DNA from: Clostridiales bacterium
GTDB taxonomy: Bacteria; Bacillota; Clostridia; Peptostreptococcales; Anaerovoracaceae
Assembly (NCBI GenBank): GCA_003542355.1
Contig: DPKU01000151.1
Coordinates: 1-6,487 of the forward strand
Reading direction: 5' to 3'
DNA: 6,487 nucleotides
The translations under genes and the position numbers were made by a program. Positions 1 through 5,711 of this stretch are shown piece by piece. Numbering within the stretch: the first letter of the stretch is position 1; the number at the start of each line of letters is the position of its first letter. The notes under the pieces are model-generated. The model saw only the letters and a list, made by a program, of their open reading frames with translations. It did no database searches and was not told where the DNA came from.

Positions 1-362
1 CCGAAGCGGATGCCTGCGCCTTTGCCGAAGAACTGGTAAAGCGTATGGACCAGCCGGAACACGAGGGCGGAGAGATCATCATCGAAGGAAACCGTTTTCA
101 CGACATGAAGGGTTTCTATCGGGAGATGGGAACGCTGTTGAACAGCGATCCTGCTTTTGAGCCGGGCCATAATCCGGACGCTTTGAAGGATCTGCTGCGC
201 GGGGGCTTTGGCTGCGTTGACCCGGGAGGATCTCTCACCATCCGATGGCACGATTTCACAAAGAGCTCGCAGGAGCTGGGTGCGGAAAACGTCCATAACA
301 TCATCCGTGTTATGGAAAACAGTTGTCCGGATGGCAGTTGTGTCGTCAACACGAAGGATTGA
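1..362 (+). CDS. Barstar-like (RNase inhibitor fold) domain protein, 5' end outside window
   Basis: The reading frame is open from base 3 to the TGA at 360-362, giving at least 119 residues. The first ATG (base 45) has no ribosome binding site, and the codons before it read as a plausible helix (EADACAFAEELVKR), so the real start is probably upstream. From about base 72 the protein resembles barstar: a first strand (EIIIEGNRF), a helix (MKGFYREMGTLL), then the signature GHNPDALKDLLRGGFG, a strand with a tryptophan (LTIRWHDF) and a last helix (AENVHNIIRVME). Barstar inhibits barnase by filling its active site; the two aspartates that match barstar Asp35 and Asp39 (D-A-L-x-D) are present, but the Trp38 position is Lys. 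Many barstar-like proteins have no known toxin partner, so inhibition of an RNase is only a possibility. It lies 12 nt before the racemase gene, probably in the same operon. The family call is fairly sure, the function is not. Confidence 0.72.
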   Translation, partial: EADACAFAEELVKRMDQPEHEGGEIIIEGNRFHDMKGFYREMGTLLNSDPAFEPGHNPDALKDLLRGGFGCVDPGGSLTIRWHDFTKSSQELGAENVHNIIRVMENSCPDGSCVVNTKD

Positions 363-374
363 AAGGAAGCATGC

Positions 375-1094
375 ATGAAAACACTGGGATTGATCGGCGG
401 GATGAGCTGGGAAAGTACGGTCACGTATTATCGTATCATCAATCAAACCGTCAAAGAGAAGCTGGGCGGGCTCCATTCCGCCAGACTGATTCTCTACAGC
501 GTTGAATTTTCCGAGATCGAGGAGATGCAGGCCCAGGGGAAATGGGCCGAAAGCGGCGAACTCCTGTCAGATGCAGCGCGAAAGCTGGAGGCTGCCGGAG
601 CGGATTATATTATGATCTGCACCAACACGATGCATAAAGTAGCACCTCAGGTTTGCCGGAGCATCCATGTTCCGCTTCTGCATATCGGCGAAGCAACAGC
701 TGATGCGCTACAAGAAGCTGGAGTAGAATGCGTGGGGTTGCTTGGAACACGTTATACCATGACGCAGGACTTTTACAAAGAAAAGCTGCAGCAGCAGGGG
801 ATTCGGGTCCTGATTCCGGAAAAACCGGATATCGAGGAAATCAATCGGATCATTTTTCAGGAGCTTTGCCTGGGTGAAATACTGCCTGGATCCAGAGAGG
901 CCTTCCTGGAGATCATTGCTGATCTGTCCCGGAAGGGGGCCCAGGGGATCATTCTCGGCTGTACGGAGATCGGACTTTTGATCAAACAGGAGGATACGTC
1001 CGTGCCTTTATTTGATACAACACAGATCCATGCAAGAAGAGCCGCTCTGATCGCCCTTCAGGACAATAAAGGGGATTGTTTGCAGGCACAATAA
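375..1094 (+). CDS. Aspartate/glutamate racemase family amino acid racemase (YgeA-like)
   Basis: This 239-residue protein belongs to the cofactor-independent Asp/Glu racemase superfamily, cytoplasmic enzymes that invert amino acid stereochemistry with two cysteines acting as acid and base. The N-terminal signature MKTLGLIGGMSWEST is typical of the YgeA/aspartate racemase branch. Both catalytic cysteines are visible: C82 in MICTNTMH and C196 in ILGCTEIGLL, nearly the same numbers as in E. coli YgeA (from memory, 83 and 197). The length is about normal for the family. The start at 375 is chosen because AAAGGA (362-367) lies 7 nt upstream; another ATG at 371 is in a different frame. The gene follows the barstar-like gene by 12 nt and precedes the amidohydrolase by 26 nt, so the three look co-transcribed. 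The substrate cannot be read from the sequence: Asp, Glu, homoserine or another amino acid are all possible. Confidence 0.9.
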   Translation: MKTLGLIGGMSWESTVTYYRIINQTVKEKLGGLHSARLILYSVEFSEIEEMQAQGKWAESGELLSDAARKLEAAGADYIMICTNTMHKVAPQVCRSIHVPLLHIGEATADALQEAGVECVGLLGTRYTMTQDFYKEKLQQQGIRVLIPEKPDIEEINRIIFQELCLGEILPGSREAFLEIIADLSRKGAQGIILGCTEIGLLIKQEDTSVPLFDTTQIHARRAALIALQDNKGDCLQAQ

Positions 1095-1110
1095 TCTATA
1101 GCGAGAAACG

Positions 1111-1115
1111 GGAGG
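1111..1115 (+). promoter_or_regulatory. Ribosome binding site deciding the amidohydrolase start
   Basis: GGAGG with a 5-nt spacer before the ATG at 1121. It excludes the longer reading frame that opens at 1076, inside the racemase gene, and sets the protein at 537 residues. Confidence 0.85.
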
Positions 1116-1120
1116 AACCT

Positions 1121-2734
1121 ATGGACACTATTTTCTACAATGGCATGATCCGGACCCAGGACAACGCCTATCCAGCCTGCAGCGCGGTGGCCGTCAAGGG
1201 CGGCGTGATCATGCGGCTGGGCTGTGATGAGGAGATCCTGCCTTTGGCGGGAAAGAACACTAAGACAGTGGATCTGGCGGGTAAGCTGATGCTGCCAGGC
1301 TTTATCGATACACATCTTCACATGCTCAACTATATCGAATTCCTCGAACAGGTCAATCTGTCCGAAGCACGTTCTTTGCGCCAGGTGCAGGAGCTCTGCG
1401 CCGCAAAAGTCGGGCAGGCTGCGGAAAAGGGAAAATGGCTTGGCGGTGTATCCTTCAATCAGGACCACTGGGAGGTCCCCCAAATGCCTACACGCAAGGA
1501 TTTGGATGCCATATCCCAGGATGTGCCCATCGTGATCCGCCGGGCCTGCTTCAACATGTCCGTCGTGAACACGAAAGGGATGGAAATGCTAGGAATCATG
1601 GGCGAGCGGGAGGGCTTGACGCAGATGCTCCTTGGTTTTTACGACGATGGAACGCCCAATGGAATCATTCGTCAGCATTCGCAGGATATCCTGGCCAAGG
1701 CGGTCACGATCCCTGCGCTGGAGGACATCAAGGAGATGATCCTAAAAGCCTGTGCCCACATGGCCAAGCAAGGGATCACATCGGTTCATTCCGAGGACTA
1801 TATCAACTATGCTGTGGACAGCAGCGAACTGATCGCCAGGGCATACAAAGAACTGGCGGCAGAAGGAAAACTGCCCCTTCGGGTCTATCAGCAGTGTGCA
1901 TTTCGGACCAAAGAACAGCTGGAAGCGTTTCTGGCCACGGAAAACAAGCCGGGAGCAGAATTCGGCCGATATAAGATCGGGCCGCTGAAAGTGTTCGAAG
2001 ACGGCGCATTGGGGGCCCGGACAGCTTGTCTGAAAGATGGCTATCTGAACGACCCTGGCAAAAAAGGGATCCTGATCCATCCCAAGGAAGAGTTATACGA
2101 GCTGTTTGCCACAGCCCATAAAAACGGCATGCAGATCGCTACGCACTGCATCGGTGACGAAGCGCTGGACGTGACCATGGATGCTTACGAACGGGTGATG
2201 AACGAATATCCCAGAGTGGACCCAAGGCATGGCATTATTCACTGCCAGCTCATGACATGCGGGCAACAGGAGCGTTTTCGTCAACTGAATATCATCGGAT
2301 ACGTGCAGCCGGTGTTCATCGAAAGCGACATGAATATCGTGGATGACTGCGTTGGCAGCGATTTGGCGAAGCAGAGCTATAATTGGAGAGCATACATCGA
2401 TATGGGCGTACACATCAGCGGCAGCTCTGACTGTCCGGTGGAAGCGTTTGACATATTACCCAATATATGTTATTGTGTAACTAGATCGAAGAAGGACGGC
2501 TCCAAAACCTGGTATCCGGAGAATGGGATCACAATAGACGAAGCGGTGCGTATGTTTACGCTGGAAGGTGCGTATGCTTCCTTCGAAGAGGCCGTCAAGG
2601 GCAGCATTACGGTGGGAAAATACGCAGACCTTGTGGTAGTTGACCGTGACATCTATCAAATAGAGCCTGGAGAGATCCAGGATGCCCAAGTCCTAATGAC
2701 TGTAGTGAACGGTGAGATAATATACAAGCGATAG
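1121..2734 (+). CDS. Amidohydrolase family 3 metal-dependent hydrolase (YtcJ type)
   Basis: This 537-residue protein has the layout of amidohydrolase-3/YtcJ enzymes: a small N-terminal beta domain (about 1-57), a TIM barrel, and a return to the beta domain at the C terminus (GKYADLVVVDRD). Likely metal and catalytic positions are H65 and H67 (GFIDTHLHM), K290 as candidate carboxylated lysine (LKVFEDGALGART), H342 (ATHCIGDEA), H374 (GIIHCQL) and D437 (SGSSDCPVE). All are present, so the enzyme looks intact. The family hydrolyses C-N bonds; one characterised member type is N-substituted formamide deformylase, but most have unknown substrates. No signal peptide is seen, so it should be cytoplasmic. 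The start is set by GGAGG at 1111-1115. It probably shares a transcript with the racemase before it, which hints at an amino-acid-derived or N-acylated substrate (inference). The gene is closed by the palindrome at 2743-2774. Confidence 0.88.
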   Translation: MDTIFYNGMIRTQDNAYPACSAVAVKGGVIMRLGCDEEILPLAGKNTKTVDLAGKLMLPGFIDTHLHMLNYIEFLEQVNLSEARSLRQVQELCAAKVGQAAEKGKWLGGVSFNQDHWEVPQMPTRKDLDAISQDVPIVIRRACFNMSVVNTKGMEMLGIMGEREGLTQMLLGFYDDGTPNGIIRQHSQDILAKAVTIPALEDIKEMILKACAHMAKQGITSVHSEDYINYAVDSSELIARAYKELAAEGKLPLRVYQQCAFRTKEQLEAFLATENKPGAEFGRYKIGPLKVFEDGALGARTACLKDGYLNDPGKKGILIHPKEELYELFATAHKNGMQIATHCIGDEALDVTMDAYERVMNEYPRVDPRHGIIHCQLMTCGQQERFRQLNIIGYVQPVFIESDMNIVDDCVGSDLAKQSYNWRAYIDMGVHISGSSDCPVEAFDILPNICYCVTRSKKDGSKTWYPENGITIDEAVRMFTLEGAYASFEEAVKGSITVGKYADLVVVDRDIYQIEPGEIQDAQVLMTVVNGEIIYKR

Positions 2735-2742
2735 AAGAGTAG

Positions 2743-2777
2743 AAAAGAGATGTTTCACGTGAAACATCTCTTTTTTT
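2743..2777 (+). terminator. Probable intrinsic terminator after the amidohydrolase gene, overlapping parS
   Basis: Bases 2743-2774 form a perfect 32-bp palindrome centred between 2758 and 2759. In RNA it gives a stem of up to 14 bp closing on an ACGU loop, followed by a run of seven T (2771-2777), of which four can pair with the A run at 2743-2746. It starts 9 nt after the amidohydrolase stop codon, the usual place for a terminator. The stem is rather AT-rich (about 4 GC pairs in the central ten), so strength is uncertain. Its core is the first parS site. Confidence 0.65.
2751..2766. promoter_or_regulatory. parS: parS site 1 (ParB/Spo0J binding site)
   Basis: TGTTTCACGTGAAACA, a perfect match to the bacterial chromosomal parS consensus. 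ParB dimers bind it as a palindrome and load as CTP-dependent clamps that slide onto nearby DNA. parB lies 1.4 kb downstream in the same window, which supports function. The site sits in the middle of the longer palindrome that forms the putative terminator. Confidence 0.95.
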
Positions 2778-2792
2778 ATCGTGAAGCATAAA

Positions 2793-2808
2793 TGTTTCAC
2801 GTGAAACA
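2793..2808. promoter_or_regulatory. parS: parS site 2 (ParB/Spo0J binding site)
   Basis: Second perfect TGTTTCACGTGAAACA, with one further symmetric base pair on each side (2792-2809). Unlike site 1 it has no extended stem or T run, so it is not a terminator. The distance from site 1 is 42 bp, equal to four turns of B-DNA at 10.5 bp per turn, placing both on the same face of the helix. Confidence 0.95.
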
Positions 2809-2829
2809 TCCAAACGGGTAGCGTATAAT
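2801..2829 (+). promoter_or_regulatory. Possible promoter for the flavodoxin-like gene, -35 inside parS site 2
   Basis: A perfect -10 hexamer TATAAT lies at 2824-2829, 50 bp before the ATG. With a 17-bp spacer the -35 would be GTGAAA (2801-2806), four of six matches to TTGACA and formed by the right half of parS site 2. The upstream terminator makes a new promoter here reasonable. The -35 match is modest. Confidence 0.45.
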
Positions 2830-2879
2830 AAAAAACAGAGAGGCAAGTGCACAAAACAATAAAACCATTGGAGGGGACT

Positions 2880-3299
2880 ATGAGTACAATTATTCTTTAC
2901 TATTCACTGGGCGGACGCACGAAAGTCGAAGCCGAAAAGCTGGCAGTGCAAAGAGATGCAGAATTGTACGCCATCGAGGAAGTGAAAAGAAGAAACATCT
3001 TAAACGCGCTGATTCCCGGGTGTTTCCATTCCAGAAAGCGGAAGGCATCAGAAATTCGACCGCTATCCATTGATTTGAACGGGTTTGACCGAATTCTGAT
3101 CGGTGCGCCGATCTGGGGCGGGTTTCCGGCGCCGGCCTTTAATACAGTGATCCAGCTTCTGCCGGAAAATAAGGAGGTGGAAGTCTTTCTCTGTTCCGGC
3201 GGCGGATCTTCCGCTTTGAGCGAAGAAGGCACACGGCATATGCTCACGGATAGAAATTGTACGCTGGTGGAATATCGCGATATAAAAACAGGGAAATAA
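2880..3299 (+). CDS. Small flavodoxin-like protein
   Basis: The 139-residue product has the start of a flavodoxin fold: a first strand (TIILYYS) leading to a phosphate-binding loop S9-L-G-G-R-T14, close to the family's S/T-x-T-G-x-T, and a second FMN-loop region GAPIWGGFPAP (75-85) with W79 placed where flavodoxins often stack an aromatic on the flavin. A further strand and loop (VEVFLCSGGGSS) match the third FMN-contact region. Such proteins carry FMN and act in cytoplasmic electron transfer or quinone reduction; the partner is unknown here. The start is ATG 2880 with GGAGGGG at 2870-2876; a GTG at 2847 is in frame but lacks a good ribosome site. It is slightly shorter than typical flavodoxins (about 140-160). 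The gene stands between parS and parA, with 128 bp before parA, and has no obvious role in partition. Confidence 0.78.
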   Translation: MSTIILYYSLGGRTKVEAEKLAVQRDAELYAIEEVKRRNILNALIPGCFHSRKRKASEIRPLSIDLNGFDRILIGAPIWGGFPAPAFNTVIQLLPENKEVEVFLCSGGGSSALSEEGTRHMLTDRNCTLVEYRDIKTGK

Positions 3300-3381
3300 C
3301 GAATAATTTTCCCGTTCAGAACAAAGCTCGTGGGTTTATGCGGAATACGTAAATACGATGGTATGGCAAGCCTTCTTGGAG

Positions 3382-3387
3382 TATAAT
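3382..3387 (+). promoter_or_regulatory. Candidate -10 element of a parAB promoter
   Basis: TATAAT lies 40 bp upstream of the parA ATG in the only sizeable gap before it. The hexamer 17 bp upstream (TGGTAT, 3359-3364) is a poor -35, so the promoter may be weak or use an activator. No clear terminator separates the flavodoxin-like gene from parA, so read-through is also likely. Confidence 0.4.
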
Positions 3388-3427
3388 AAGCATAGCAAAA
3401 CAAAATGATAAAAGAAAGCGGATATTT

Positions 3428-4195
3428 ATGGGGAAAGCAATTTCAATATTCAATCAGAAGGGCGGCGTAGGAAAAACGACGACCAACATCAATTTGGCTG
3501 CCTGCCTGGCAATCAAAGGGAAAAAAATACTGGTGCTGGACATCGATCCTCAGGGCAACACCACCAGCGGGCTTGGCATTGCCAAGAAAACCCTTGAAAA
3601 CACCAGTTATGATCTGCTGATCAACGATCAGCTGGATCCCTGGGACGCCATATTGAAAACCGGAGTCAAAAATCTCGATATTCTGCCTGCAAGCGTTGAT
3701 CTGGCTGCCGCAGAAATTGAATTGGTTCAGCTGGAAGGCCGGGAAAAGCGGCTCAAGAAAGCCTTGGACAAAATACGGGATCAGTACGACTATATCTTTA
3801 TTGACTGTCCTCCATCCCTGGGCCTGCTCACCATCAACGCCTTGACGGCCGTAGACAGCGTACTCATTCCGATTCAGTGTGAATTCTATGCGCTGGAAGG
3901 TGTAAGCCAGTTGATCAGCACGATCGAACTGGTCCGAAAGAGCCTCAATCCAACGCTTCAGATCGAAGGCGTTATTCTTTCCATGTTTGATGGGCGGACA
4001 AATCTTTCCATCCAGGTCGTAGAAGAGGTGAAGAAATTCTTTGGAAGCAAACTGTATTCCACGGTGATCCCCCGGAATGTACGTTTGGCAGAGGCGCCAA
4101 GCTACGGAATGCCGATCACGCTTTATGATCCGAAATCCAAAGGAGCGATCGCGTATCAGGCCTTTGCTGCAGAATTTCTGGAATCGGAGGGATAG
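3428..4195 (+). CDS. parA: Chromosome partitioning ATPase ParA (Soj)
   Basis: This 255-residue protein is a short, chromosomal-type ParA without the N-terminal helix-turn-helix of plasmid P1-type ParA. It has the deviant Walker A motif KGGVGKTT (K11 signature lysine, K16 phosphate-binding lysine), the A' motif LDIDPQGN (D40, hydrolysis) and Walker B YIFIDCPPSLG (D126). The C-terminal VIPRNVRLAEAPSYG segment carries basic residues in the region used for non-specific DNA binding in Soj. ATP-bound dimers coat the nucleoid and are released by ParB, which moves parS-ParB complexes apart; Soj also regulates DnaA in Bacillus subtilis. The ATG at 3428 has only a weak purine-rich ribosome site (AAAGAAAG, 3411-3418). 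The stop is 2 nt before parB, a classic parAB pair, and two parS sites lie upstream. Symbol soj is equally valid. Confidence 0.96.
   Translation: MGKAISIFNQKGGVGKTTTNINLAACLAIKGKKILVLDIDPQGNTTSGLGIAKKTLENTSYDLLINDQLDPWDAILKTGVKNLDILPASVDLAAAEIELVQLEGREKRLKKALDKIRDQYDYIFIDCPPSLGLLTINALTAVDSVLIPIQCEFYALEGVSQLISTIELVRKSLNPTLQIEGVILSMFDGRTNLSIQVVEEVKKFFGSKLYSTVIPRNVRLAEAPSYGMPITLYDPKSKGAIAYQAFAAEFLESEG
4186..4190 (+). promoter_or_regulatory. Ribosome binding site of parB, inside the 3' end of parA
   Basis: GGAGG within the last codons of parA, 7 nt before the parB ATG at 4198. This arrangement suggests translational coupling of the two genes. Confidence 0.8.
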
Positions 4196-4197
4196 GG

Positions 4198-5115
4198 ATG
4201 GCAAAAGTAAAATCGGGCGGCCTGGGCCGCGGGCTCAGCTCTCTGTTCGATGATATTGATTTTCATCCGGAAGCAGTCAGCATAAAACAGCCGGAAGCAT
4301 TGAAAAATGGACCAAAAGAAGACGCGGAGCCTGGCTCGGAAGGCGATCGGATCGTTTACATTGGCCTGGATCGGATCAAGCCCAATGCCAATCAGCCCAG
4401 AAAGCAGTTTAGAGAAGAAGCTTTACAGGATTTGACAAATTCAATTCAGGAACACGGTGTGATCCAGCCGATCCTGCTTCGTCCCACAAAAAAAGGATAT
4501 GAGATCGTCGCCGGAGAAAGGCGGTACCGCGCTGCGCGGCGCGCTGGCCTGAAAGTGATCCCGGCCATCGTGCGGGAACTGGACGAGCGGCAGAATATGC
4601 TGTACGCCCTGATCGAAAACATGCAGCGGGAAGACCTGAACAGCATCGAAGAAGCGAAAGGTCTGCTGGAAATGCTGGAAGCCTATGGGCTCACCCAGGA
4701 AGAAGTGGCAAAAAGCGTGGGAAAATCCCGTCCATACGTCACCAATGCGTTGCGGTTGCTCAAGCTCCCCGAACCGGTCCAGCTTCTGGTGGAAGAAGGC
4801 CGGCTGACAGCGGGGCATGCACGCACGATCGCAGGCATCGAAGGCGAAAGCCGTCAAATGGAGGCAGCGGAAAAGGCGGTAAAAAACGACTGGTCCGTAC
4901 GGGAACTGGAACGATATGCCGAGCGCGAACCGCATAAGAAGAAACGGAAGCCTGCAAGAGATACACAGGTAAAACGGGTAGAGGAAGCCCTTTCCGGCAC
5001 GCTGGGGACCCGGGTACGACTTTCCGGAACAGCGGAAAAGGGGAAGATCCAGCTGGAATACTATAGCCGCGAAGAACTGGACCGTTTGCTGGAATTGCTT
5101 TCCAGCCTCTCATAA
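4198..5115 (+). CDS. parB: Chromosome partitioning CTPase/DNA-binding protein ParB (Spo0J)
   Basis: At 305 residues this is a full-length chromosomal ParB. Seen in order: the N-terminal ParA-stimulating motif LGRGLSSLF (9-17); the CTP-binding motifs NANQPR (63-68), GERRYRA (106-112) and ENMQRED (140-146); a helix-turn-helix for parS from about T166 (TQEEVAKSVGKSRPYVTN); and a lysine-rich linker (about 239-257) leading to a C-terminal dimerisation domain (LEYYSREELDRLLELL). In this family, binding to parS triggers CTP-dependent clamp closure and sliding, which builds the partition complex and loads SMC. The usual Pro after the ENxQR motif (LNPxEEA) is Ser here (LNSIEEA), probably a mild variant. 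It follows parA by 2 nt. Its target sites at 2751 and 2793 are in the same window. Symbol spo0J is equally valid. Confidence 0.96.
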   Translation: MAKVKSGGLGRGLSSLFDDIDFHPEAVSIKQPEALKNGPKEDAEPGSEGDRIVYIGLDRIKPNANQPRKQFREEALQDLTNSIQEHGVIQPILLRPTKKGYEIVAGERRYRAARRAGLKVIPAIVRELDERQNMLYALIENMQREDLNSIEEAKGLLEMLEAYGLTQEEVAKSVGKSRPYVTNALRLLKLPEPVQLLVEEGRLTAGHARTIAGIEGESRQMEAAEKAVKNDWSVRELERYAEREPHKKKRKPARDTQVKRVEEALSGTLGTRVRLSGTAEKGKIQLEYYSREELDRLLELLSSLS

Positions 5116-5142
5116 TACGCAGAAAAGGAGCGAATCGAGCCT

Positions 5143-5625
5143 ATGCAGCCAAACACAAAAAAGCATTTGCTGAGCAAAGAAGAAACAGAACGCCTTCTGC
5201 AAAGCCAGCAGGTCGGACACCTGGCCACCATCAACCCGGATGGACATCCCTATGTCACACCGGTCCACTTCGTTTATAGGGACGACAAGATCTATATCCA
5301 CGGAATGGGCGTCGGGCAGAAGGTGGAAAACCTGCAGCGGAATCCACTGGTCGGGTTTGAGATCCAGGAGTGCGGTGATTACAAGGTTTCGCCAGTGGCC
5401 AAGACCGCCTGCAACGTCAACACCGAATACGAAAGCGTCATTATCACAGGACAAGCTGTGCTTGTGGAAGATGCGGCGCTGAAAGAAGAGCTCCTGTGGG
5501 CCTTTGTCCGCAAATATGTGCCGTCATTGGAAGAGCTGCCCATGCCGGCCCCTTCCATCGCCAATACCTGTGTGATCGAGATCAAGATCCAGACCATGAC
5601 GGGCAAGTTCTATCGGCAAGCCTGA
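5143..5625 (+). CDS. Pyridoxamine 5'-phosphate oxidase-fold flavoprotein (NimA-like)
   Basis: This 160-residue protein shows the FMN-binding split barrel pattern: GHLATINPDGHPYVTPVHFVY (25-45), then DDKIYIHGMGVGQKVENLQRNPLVGFEI, where the strand-turn-helix with the basic residues K60 and R66 and N67-P68 is typical. This is the branch that includes nitroimidazole-resistance (Nim) proteins and many uncharacterised small flavoproteins; members reduce small substrates or bind FMN or haem-like cofactors. True pyridoxamine phosphate oxidase activity is unlikely, since the C-terminal PNPOx domain is absent. No signal peptide or membrane segment is seen. The ATG at 5143 is the only reasonable start, with AAAGGAG at 5124-5130, a rather long 12-nt spacer. 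The 27-nt gap after parB allows co-transcription with parAB, but a functional link is not evident. Confidence 0.82.
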   Translation: MQPNTKKHLLSKEETERLLQSQQVGHLATINPDGHPYVTPVHFVYRDDKIYIHGMGVGQKVENLQRNPLVGFEIQECGDYKVSPVAKTACNVNTEYESVIITGQAVLVEDAALKEELLWAFVRKYVPSLEELPMPAPSIANTCVIEIKIQTMTGKFYRQA

Positions 5626-5661
5626 TCCGCAAGAGACGGGTCGTATATATTGTGATTGGTT

Positions 5662-5693
5662 CAGACGGGCACTTTGCGTACCCGTCTGTATTT
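5662..5693 (+). terminator. GC-rich hairpin between the flavoprotein and enolase-superfamily genes, possible weak terminator
   Basis: CAGACGGG (5662-5669) pairs perfectly with CCCGTCTG (5681-5688); beyond one mismatch two more pairs can form (5671-5672 with 5678-5679). It is followed by TATTT, a short and interrupted T tract. It may end the parAB-flavoprotein transcript or be an RNA structure in the leader of the next gene, whose ATG is 23 nt after the stem. The first seven stem bases AGACGGG also occur at 5634-5640. Confidence 0.45.
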
Positions 5694-5711
5694 CGGAAAG
5701 CGAGGTAATTC

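Noticed and set aside
2607..2852. Minus-strand reading frame of 81 codons over the parS region
   Set aside because: Its repeated DVSRET peptide is just the translation of the two parS sites; the rest is antisense to the amidohydrolase gene, and it has no ribosome binding site.
2847..2879. GTG start at 2847 for the flavodoxin-like protein
   Set aside because: It would put 11 residues before the first strand of the fold, while ATG 2880 has an excellent GGAGGGG at the right distance.
3287..3316. Inverted repeat GGGAAA/TTTCCC across the flavodoxin-like stop codon
   Set aside because: The stem is only six pairs with a bulge needed to extend it, and no T run follows, so it is not supported as a terminator.
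3443..4204. Long minus-strand open frame of 253 codons opposite parA
   Set aside because: It is the antisense shadow of a clear ParA gene, with no recognisable domain; it reflects the codon use of parA.
5644..5651. TATATATT as a -10 element for the enolase-superfamily gene
   Set aside because: No -35-like hexamer lies at 16-18 bp upstream; AT-rich runs of this size are common by chance.
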